Shown here piece after piece: positions 57,835 through 64,000 of a DNA stretch of 64,000 bases; within the stretch, counting starts at the first letter, position 1; the number at the start of each line of letters is the position of its first letter. The DNA is from Marinobacter subterrani (GTDB lineage: Bacteria > Pseudomonadota > Gammaproteobacteria > Pseudomonadales > Oleiphilaceae), in assembly GCF_001045555.1 (NCBI RefSeq), contig NZ_LFBU01000001.1, forward strand, positions 2,914,001 to 2,978,000, read 5' to 3'. The translations under genes and the position numbers were made by a program. Below the pieces are notes generated by a model, which was given only the letters and a program-made list of their open reading frames with translations, was not told the origin of the DNA and did not search any database.

Positions 57835-58521
57835 TCACTTACACGGCTCGGTATTCGAACCCGCAATACCCGCCTCAGAAAGCGTAGGGCGGTACTTTTC
57901 TCTCAGCGCCATCACCCGGTCCCGGTAGCCGGGCGTCAGATAGGGAAGCTCCAGGGTCAGCACCTGGTAAATGCCCTGCTTTAGTTCGGTCAGGGTCAGG
58001 CTGCCCGACTCCTCGGCGGCATGGGCTGTTTTCAGGAACGCCATCCAGTTGGTAATCACCAGCCAGACATTCAGCGACATGGCCGCGCGCAGGCTTTCTT
58101 CCTGGGGCTGGATAATCCCGGCTTCCGCCAGCTTCTCGAAAATGCGACTGATCGATGTCAGGCAGCGATTGGTGAAATCGCGGTAGTCCCTCCGCAAGCG
58201 CTGGTCGCTGTCCAGCAGGTACTCCAGGTCCCGATGGAAGAAGCGGTAACTCCAGAGGCCATCAAACACCGACTCCAGATAGAAGGTCATGTCGTCGAGT
58301 GTCATGGCCCGGTCTTCGGGAATATCCAGGTAGAAATCCACCAGCTTTTCGTATTCCAGGAAGATCTCGTAAATGATGTCTGACTTGTTGCGAAAGTGGT
58401 AATAGAGGTTGCCCGGCGAAATCGCCAGGTGGGCCGCGATATGATTGGTGGTGACGTTACGCTCACCCCGCTCGTTGAACAGCTCGAGGCTGGAGAGCAG
58501 TATTTTGTCTCTTGTCTTCAT
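57835..58521 (-). CDS. TetR/AcrR-family transcriptional regulator
   Basis: Repressor of about 228 residues. The N-terminal HTH is ERNVTTNHIAAHLAISPGNLYYHFRNKSDII (about residues 18-48). The C-terminal ligand domain is of the PF13972-like type (DMTFYLESVFDGLWSYRFFHRDLEYLL). ATG 58521 is chosen; a GTG at 58551 adds 10 residues. Divergent from the aldehyde dehydrogenase, with a 16-bp palindrome in the shared region. Likely ligand is an aldehyde, alcohol or fatty acid derivative (inference). Confidence 0.9.
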   Translation of the reverse strand: MKTRDKILLSSLELFNERGERNVTTNHIAAHLAISPGNLYYHFRNKSDIIYEIFLEYEKLVDFYLDIPEDRAMTLDDMTFYLESVFDGLWSYRFFHRDLEYLLDSDQRLRRDYRDFTNRCLTSISRIFEKLAEAGIIQPQEESLRAAMSLNVWLVITNWMAFLKTAHAAEESGSLTLTELKQGIYQVLTLELPYLTPGYRDRVMALREKYRPTLSEAGIAGSNTEPCK

Positions 58522-58580
58522 AAACTCTTCGGCGTTTGTTGGGTAACGCACAGATGGCCCGATTCGCCAGCCACCGTCGC

Positions 58581-58610
58581 TTGACTACCTAGAGTATATA
58601 CTCTAATAAT
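58581..58610 (+). promoter_or_regulatory. Promoter of the aldehyde dehydrogenase gene with embedded palindromic operator
   Basis: TTGACT (58581-58586) and AATAAT (58605-58610), each 5/6 to consensus, with an 18-nt spacer. The spacer holds the perfect 16-bp palindrome TAGAGTATATACTCTA (58590-58605). Binding there would block RNA polymerase. The neighbouring TetR regulator is the obvious candidate. Confidence 0.7.
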
Positions 58611-58708
58611 ACCCCGAGACGCAAATTGAACATTTTTTCGCCAACGTTGAAACCCGAACAGACAGGCTGCCGGCCGGCCAGGAGCGGCGCCTCACAGGAG
58701 AAAGCACC

Positions 58709-60154
58709 ATGGGAGCTACCGTCGTCCAGCTCACCGAGAGCAAGAAACAGATCCAGCACACCCACCGGGTGTTTGAGGATCAGAAGAAGGCGTTCCGCAA
58801 CAATCCCATGCCTTCGCTGACCGAGCGGCAGGAAAACCTGAAGCGCCTCAAGCGGGTGCTGCTGAGTAACCAGGACCGCCTGCTTGATGCCATTGACCGC
58901 GACTTCAGCTGCCGTTCGAAGGACGAGTCGCTGATTGCCGAGGTGATGCCGTCCATCCAGGGCATCAATTACACCCTCAAGAACCTCAGTGGCTGGATGA
59001 AGCCATCTAAACGCCATGTGTCGGTGCTCTTCCAGCCCGCCAGCAACAAGGTTCACTACCAGCCCAAGGGCGTGGTCGGCGTGATCGTACCCTGGAACTA
59101 TCCGCTGTACCTGGCTGTCGGTCCGCTGGTGGCTGCCCTGGCAGCGGGCAACCGCACCATGATCAAGATGTCGGAATACACCCCGCACACCTCCGCGCTG
59201 TTCAAGGAGCTGATCGAAGCCAGCTTCCCGGACGATCTGGTGTCGGTGATCAATGGCGAGGCCGATGTGGCGGCGGACTTTTCTTCTCGTCCCTTCGACC
59301 ACCTGCTGTTTACCGGCTCCACCTCGGTGGGCAAGCTGGTCATGAGAGCTGCAGCTGAAAACCTGACTCCGGTGACCCTGGAGTTGGGTGGCAAATCGCC
59401 GGCCATCGTCTCGCCGGACGTGCCCATGGAAGACGCGGCCCAGCGGATTGCCTTCGGCAAGGCCTTCAATGCCGGGCAGACCTGTGTGGCGCCGGATTAC
59501 GTGCTCTGTCCCGCCGACCGGGTTCAGGCCTTTGTCGATGAATTCCGCACCCGTTTCTCGGATATGTACCCGAGCCTGAGGGATAACGATGATTACACCG
59601 CAATCATCAATGAGCGCCAGTACGATCGCCTGCAGGGCTATCTGGAGGATGCCAGGGACAAAGGCGCCGAGCTGATCGAGATCAACCCGGCCCGGGAAAC
59701 CATGAAGGACGGCACCCGCAAGATTCCGGTCACGCTGGTTCTGAAAACCACGCCAGACATGAAGCTGATGCAGGATGAGATTTTCGGTCCGATTCTTCCG
59801 GTGGTCAGTTACGGCAGCCTGGATGAAGCTATCCACTATATTAATGACCGTCCGAGCCCGCTGGCGCTTTACTTCTTCGGATATGACAAGGCGCAACAGC
59901 AGCAGGTTGTGGATAACACCCAGTCTGGTGGCATGTGCATCAACGATTCGCTGATGCATGTGGCTCAGGATGACCTGCCGTTTGGCGGTATCGGGGATTC
60001 CGGCATGGGGCATTACCATGGTCGGGAGGGTTTCCTGACGTTCTCCCACCACCGGGGGATTTTCACCAAGCAGAAGTTCAACAGCGGCAAGTTTGTCTAT
60101 GCGCCTCATGGCTCGGCAGCGCACAAGATGGTTTATAAGTTGTTTATCCGCTAG
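58709..60154 (+). CDS. Aldehyde dehydrogenase (coniferyl aldehyde dehydrogenase-like)
   Basis: NAD(P)-dependent oxidation of an aldehyde to a carboxylic acid, 481 residues. The catalytic Glu is in LELGGKSP (near 227) and the nucleophile Cys in NAGQTCVAPDY (near 261). The nucleotide-binding FTGSTSVGK and the PWNYPLYL segment are present. It resembles the class-3 ALDH/coniferyl aldehyde dehydrogenase group, which also acts on medium and long-chain aldehydes. AGGAG lies upstream of ATG. Element D lies between it and the Tat lipoprotein gene. Confidence 0.93.
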   Translation: MGATVVQLTESKKQIQHTHRVFEDQKKAFRNNPMPSLTERQENLKRLKRVLLSNQDRLLDAIDRDFSCRSKDESLIAEVMPSIQGINYTLKNLSGWMKPSKRHVSVLFQPASNKVHYQPKGVVGVIVPWNYPLYLAVGPLVAALAAGNRTMIKMSEYTPHTSALFKELIEASFPDDLVSVINGEADVAADFSSRPFDHLLFTGSTSVGKLVMRAAAENLTPVTLELGGKSPAIVSPDVPMEDAAQRIAFGKAFNAGQTCVAPDYVLCPADRVQAFVDEFRTRFSDMYPSLRDNDDYTAIINERQYDRLQGYLEDARDKGAELIEINPARETMKDGTRKIPVTLVLKTTPDMKLMQDEIFGPILPVVSYGSLDEAIHYINDRPSPLALYFFGYDKAQQQQVVDNTQSGGMCINDSLMHVAQDDLPFGGIGDSGMGHYHGREGFLTFSHHRGIFTKQKFNSGKFVYAPHGSAAHKMVYKLFIR

Positions 60155-60179
60155 GGGCCTTGCCCATCGGCTTTGGGGC

Positions 60180-60289
60180 CGGCAAGGGCGGTGAGTAACG
60201 TCCGGGACACGCCGTGAATACGTCCCTGTAGGCTTGAGCAAAACATCCCTGTTTTGCACAGTCCCGGACGTTACTCACCGCCCTTGCCG
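60180..60289 (-). repeat. Hairpin element D (dispersed family, tandem GGA-loop core)
   Basis: Perfect 29-bp arms (60180-60208 and 60261-60289) flank a 52-nt core. On the minus strand hairpin 1 has an 8-bp stem GCAAAACA / TGTTTTGC with loop GGGA (60238-60257). Hairpin 2 is TACA-GGGA-CGTA (60219-60230), with one A-C mismatch. GGA triplets are 20 nt apart. It lies between the ALDH and Tat-lipoprotein genes, antisense to both. Confidence 0.95.
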
Positions 60290-60348
60290 ATCAAAGCTCA
60301 CTCGGGCACATAGGAAAATGAACAACCAAAATAACAAGAGATGAATGC

Positions 60349-60984
60349 ATGAACGATCACCCAGCCTCTCCAAACCCTCACGAATTCACCAACCTGGACC
60401 GCCGAAGCTTTCTGAAAACCGGGCTGGGCGGCGCCCTGTTTCTGGGCACTGTCAGTGTCACCGCCGGCCTGAGCGGTTGCGCCACGCAGCCGGCCGGCCG
60501 GTTGAGTGCCGTCGGCACCCGGATGGACGCCAGCTATCAGTTCCGTTTCCTGACCCGGGATGACATCACCCTGTTCGAGGCGCTGTTGCCGGCGATCATT
60601 GGCCCTGGCCTGCCGGAACAGCCGCAGGCCCGGAATATCGCCATCGCCGGGACCATTGAACGGATTGATGCCGGCATCCACAAGTTTGGCCCGGCCAACC
60701 AGAAGGAGTTGCGCCGGTTGTTTGATCTGCTGAACTTCGGGCTGACCCGGATAACCGTTGCCCGGGTCTGGCCCAGCTGGCCGAATGTGACTACCGCGGA
60801 AGCGGACGCGTTTCTGGAGCGCTGGCGCACCAGCGGTATCGGGCTGTTCAACAATGGCTACATTGCCCTGACCAAGATCAGCAACGTGGCGTTTTATGGC
60901 TACCGGGATTTCTGGCATCTGTCCGGCTATCCGGGGCCGCCACAGCATGCAGTCGATGCCCTGCCTCAATTCAAAAACGCCTGA
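60349..60984 (+). CDS. Tat-exported lipoprotein, small-subunit partner of the GMC oxidoreductase
   Basis: Protein of 211 residues with a twin-arginine signal (RRSFLK near 18) and a hydrophobic stretch ending in lipobox LSGC (Cys near 44), so probably a folded, lipid-anchored periplasmic protein. The rest is helical and resembles gluconate-2-dehydrogenase-subunit-3-type small subunits (ITLFEALLPAIIGPGL). It lies 23 nt before the GMC gene, so it probably escorts and anchors that enzyme. Confidence 0.82.
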   Translation: MNDHPASPNPHEFTNLDRRSFLKTGLGGALFLGTVSVTAGLSGCATQPAGRLSAVGTRMDASYQFRFLTRDDITLFEALLPAIIGPGLPEQPQARNIAIAGTIERIDAGIHKFGPANQKELRRLFDLLNFGLTRITVARVWPSWPNVTTAEADAFLERWRTSGIGLFNNGYIALTKISNVAFYGYRDFWHLSGYPGPPQHAVDALPQFKNA

Positions 60985-61007
60985 TTGCCAGCGTGACGGA
61001 GCCAACC

Positions 61008-62597
61008 ATGTCATTAACTGATCGTATTGCCCAGGGCCTGGAATCGGGCTGGAAAGTTACCGATGGCGCCAGCCTGACCGACAACCTGACTGCCGAAGCA
61101 GATGTCGTGGTCATCGGCACCGGCGCCGGGGGTGGTACCACCGCGGAAATTCTTGCTAAAAGCGGGCTGTCGGTCATTCTCGTGGAAGAAGGCCGGCTGT
61201 ATTACCAGAAAGATTTCAAAATGGACGAGCTGACCTCCTACGCCAACCTGTACCAGGAAGGCATGAGCCGGGTGACCCGGGACGGTGCCATCGCCATTCT
61301 TCAGGGCCGCTGCGTGGGCGGCTCGACGACTGTGAACTGGACCAGCAGCTTTCGCACCCCCGAGCCCACACTGAATTACTGGGCCGAACACTTCGGCCTG
61401 GAGGCACTCCGGCCGGATGCCATGGCCCCCTGGTTCGAAGGCCGGGAAGAGCGCCACTCCATGGCACCCTGGCAGATGGACCCGAACGTTAACAACGACA
61501 TTCTGCGCCAGGGCTGCGAGAAGTTGGGTTACAGCTGGCACATCATTCCCCGCAACGTCAAAGGCTGCTGGAACCTGGGTTACTGCGGTGTCGGTTGTCC
61601 CACCAACGCCAAGCAGGGCGCGCTGCTGACCACCATCCCCGGTGCCCTGGACAACAACGCCCACCTGTTCCACAGTCTGAGAGCTGACCGACTGGTGATG
61701 AACCAGGACCGGATCGACCACCTCCAGGCCACCGCCTTCGCCAGCGACGGCATTACCCCAACGGGGATCCAGGTGACCCTGAAAGCCAGACACTTCGTGG
61801 TCGCCGCCAGCGCCATCGGCTCACCGGGCCTGCTGTTGCGATCCGACATTCCGGATCCTTACGGGCGCCTCGGCAAACGCTCGTTCATTCATCCGGTCAA
61901 CGCCTCCGTGGCCCAGATGCCCCAACGGGTCGACCCCTTCTACGGTGCCCCCCAGTCGATCTATTCCGACGAGTTCAACTTCCGCAATGGCGTCGACGGC
62001 CCGGTCGGCTACAAACTGGAAGTGCCACCCCTGCACCCGGCCATGTCCAGCGGCGTCATCCCCGGGCACGGCGAAGCCCAGCTCAACAACATGGCCGGCC
62101 TGCCCCACATGCAGTCCGTTATCGCCCTGCTCCGGGACGGCTTCCACCCTGAAAGCCCCGGCGGTACCGTCTCATTACGCGACGATGGCAGCCCGGTACT
62201 GGACTATCCGGTGACGGACTATCTCTGGAGCGGCTTGCGCAACGCCTTCCACACCATGGCCGAAATCCAGTTCGCCGCCGGCGCGGAAAAAGTCCGCCTG
62301 ATGCACCTGGATTCCGACTGGTACAGCTCACTGGCCGAGGCCAAAGCCGCCATCAACAAGCTCCCCATGGAGCCCCACCGGGTCCGCCTGTTCACCGCCC
62401 ACCAGATGGGTGGCTGCGGTATGGGCAGCAACCCGCAGAACTCCGTGGTCAATGGCTTCGGCGAACACCACCAGGTCGGCAACCTCAGCATCCACGACGC
62501 CTCGGTGTTCCCCACCAGCATCGGTGCCAACCCCCAGTTGTCGGTCTATGCTCTCGCGGCAAGAAACAGTGCCAGACTGGCGCAAAGACTAGGATAA
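61008..62597 (+). CDS. GMC-family FAD oxidoreductase
   Basis: Flavoprotein alcohol or sugar dehydrogenase of about 529 residues. The FAD Rossmann motif is VVIGTGAGGGTTAEILAKSG near residue 33, with VEEG binding ribose. GRCVGGSTTVNW is the GMC signature. YCGVGCPTNAK carries three cysteines. The C-terminal block is HQMGGCGMGSNPQ and ANPQLSVYALAARN. It has no signal, so export would be by hitchhiking on the Tat partner. ATG 61008, after GGAG, is preferred over GTG 60993. Substrate is probably an alcohol whose aldehyde is used by the ALDH (inference). Confidence 0.9.
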   Translation: MSLTDRIAQGLESGWKVTDGASLTDNLTAEADVVVIGTGAGGGTTAEILAKSGLSVILVEEGRLYYQKDFKMDELTSYANLYQEGMSRVTRDGAIAILQGRCVGGSTTVNWTSSFRTPEPTLNYWAEHFGLEALRPDAMAPWFEGREERHSMAPWQMDPNVNNDILRQGCEKLGYSWHIIPRNVKGCWNLGYCGVGCPTNAKQGALLTTIPGALDNNAHLFHSLRADRLVMNQDRIDHLQATAFASDGITPTGIQVTLKARHFVVAASAIGSPGLLLRSDIPDPYGRLGKRSFIHPVNASVAQMPQRVDPFYGAPQSIYSDEFNFRNGVDGPVGYKLEVPPLHPAMSSGVIPGHGEAQLNNMAGLPHMQSVIALLRDGFHPESPGGTVSLRDDGSPVLDYPVTDYLWSGLRNAFHTMAEIQFAAGAEKVRLMHLDSDWYSSLAEAKAAINKLPMEPHRVRLFTAHQMGGCGMGSNPQNSVVNGFGEHHQVGNLSIHDASVFPTSIGANPQLSVYALAARNSARLAQRLG

Positions 62598-62670
62598 CAA
62601 CCGTTCCAAATTGTTGGTTAACGGGCCTGGTGGACGCTCTCATTCGGGGAGACTGGCGCGGAGATCGACT

Positions 62671-63363
<693 letters not shown>

Positions 63364-63369
63364 GAGCGC

Positions 63370-63393
63370 AAAAGCCCCGATATCGGGGCTTTT
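63370..63393. terminator. Bidirectional intrinsic terminator after coaD
   Basis: Perfect 12-bp palindrome stem, AAAAGCCCCGAT / ATCGGGGCTTTT, 6 nt after coaD and 17 nt before the end of the convergent DUF945 gene. Confidence 0.88.
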
Positions 63394-63410
63394 CAATGAC
63401 GGCTAATGGC

Positions 63411-64000
63411 TCAGAGCACCGGCGGTAGCGGAATCTCCACCCCGTTGACATCCACCACCAGATCTTTCATCTGCGCATCCAGTACCAGCCTGTCGCCTTC
63501 CTGCACCAGCAAGCCCTGCTTGATCAGCGGCGCCAGTTGCAGCCGTAGCTCGGGGTACTCCTCCGCCAGCGCCAGCGGGAGACTCAGGTTCATCTCGCCG
63601 GTCAGGCGCTGCATCACCAGCAGCATCTGGGCTTTCTGATCTTCAGACAGCTCCGGATGAGAGATCCGGGCACTCCCGGTTACCGCACCCTCCGGCGTTG
63701 TCAGGTACAGCTCGGGGAAGCCGATGGAAAAACCCGCCGCAGCCAGCTCCCGGACAGCGGTATTCATCCTTTGCATCGCAGCCATCTGCCGGTCAAACCC
63801 CTCCCGGGCTACGGATGCCCGGGCAGCCGCCCCCGCTTGCATCGCCGACAGGCTCTCGGCCAGGTCATTCCAGGCCGCCACATCCAGGCCGTTGAGAGCG
63901 AATGTCAGCCGCTGGGGACCATAGGTTTCGTCGGACAGCGTAAGACCATCTACCGCCAGAGCGACCCGGGAGTCCAGGCGCTCGCCTTGGCTGACCGCCT
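63411..64000 (-). CDS. DUF945 (YdgA-like) family protein, 5' part outside the window
   Basis: The frame stays open from the stop at 63411 to the window edge, giving at least 196 C-terminal residues. The sequence (LDSRVALAVDGLTLSD, AALNGLDVAAWNDLAE-type repeats, KQGLLVQEGDRLVLDAQMKDL) fits the DUF945/YdgA family of membrane-anchored periplasmic proteins of unknown role. An internal GTG at 63881 is not the true start. The N-terminal anchor is not visible here. Confidence 0.8.
   Translation of the reverse strand, partial: AVSQGERLDSRVALAVDGLTLSDETYGPQRLTFALNGLDVAAWNDLAESLSAMQAGAAARASVAREGFDRQMAAMQRMNTAVRELAAAGFSIGFPELYLTTPEGAVTGSARISHPELSEDQKAQMLLVMQRLTGEMNLSLPLALAEEYPELRLQLAPLIKQGLLVQEGDRLVLDAQMKDLVVDVNGVEIPLPPVL

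Noticed and set aside
58589..60259. Very long antisense open frame (556 codons) opposite the aldehyde dehydrogenase
   Set aside because: A GC-rich shadow frame; the plus strand encodes a complete ALDH with catalytic Glu and Cys.

Overview
The window is GC-rich, densely coded bacterial chromosome with no rRNA, tRNA, phage, IS or CRISPR. Protein families and gene order point to a marine gammaproteobacterium close to Marinobacter. From memory, several blocks are collinear with Pseudomonas aeruginosa: apaH-rsmA-pdxA-surA-lptD with divergent amgK-murU; rpe-gph-trpE; trpG-trpD-trpC-vfr-osmC-speD; argB-algC-dut-coaBC-radC-rpmB-rpmG; and engB-cytochrome c4-dsbA-nuclease. Here they sit side by side with accessory genes between them. 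The genus is inferred, not shown.

Layout. 1-10 kb: a tightly overlapping minus-strand operon (lptD, surA, pdxA, rsmA, apaH) for outer-membrane assembly, B6 synthesis and rRNA methylation, divergent from peptidoglycan-recycling amgK-murU and a DnaJ-domain gene. 10-16 kb: rpe-gph and the tryptophan genes trpE-G-D-C, preceded by a previously unlisted 36-codon leader peptide with Trp-Trp-Arg-Trp codons. 16-29.6 kb: accessory genes (GSTs, hydrolases, an M14 peptidase), a glycine betaine/proline-type ABC transporter and modABC. 29.7-34 kb: vfr/crp, osmC, speD, pirin, prkB. 34-43.8 kb: a 1251-residue PilZ-DUF1631-GGDEF-EAL protein with degenerate catalytic motifs, then argA, argE, a two-part unknown protein and argB. 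43.9-52.9 kb: a membrane-anchored AlgC, dut, coaBC, radC, rpmB-rpmG, a nuclease, dsbA, cytochrome c4 and engB. 53-57.6 kb: a gluconate operon (dctP-dctQ-dctM-gntK-gntR) with a perfect GntR-type operator upstream. 57.8-62.6 kb: an aldehyde dehydrogenase, a Tat lipoprotein and a GMC oxidoreductase, divergent from a TetR regulator with a 16-bp palindrome in the promoter. 62.9-64 kb: coaD and the end of a DUF945 gene.

Most notable signal: five dispersed hairpin elements of about 108-111 bp (14932-15041, 15905-16009, 40299-40409, 60180-60289, 62671-62778). Each has 26-29 bp inverted arms that are perfect or nearly perfect but unrelated between copies. The arms enclose a conserved 52-56 nt core which, on one strand, forms two small hairpins with NGGA tetraloops 20-22 nt apart. 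The second hairpin matches the CsrA/RsmA binding consensus RUACARGGAUGU, exactly in one copy. These look like a structured repeat family that could display paired CsrA sites. The CsrA link is inference.
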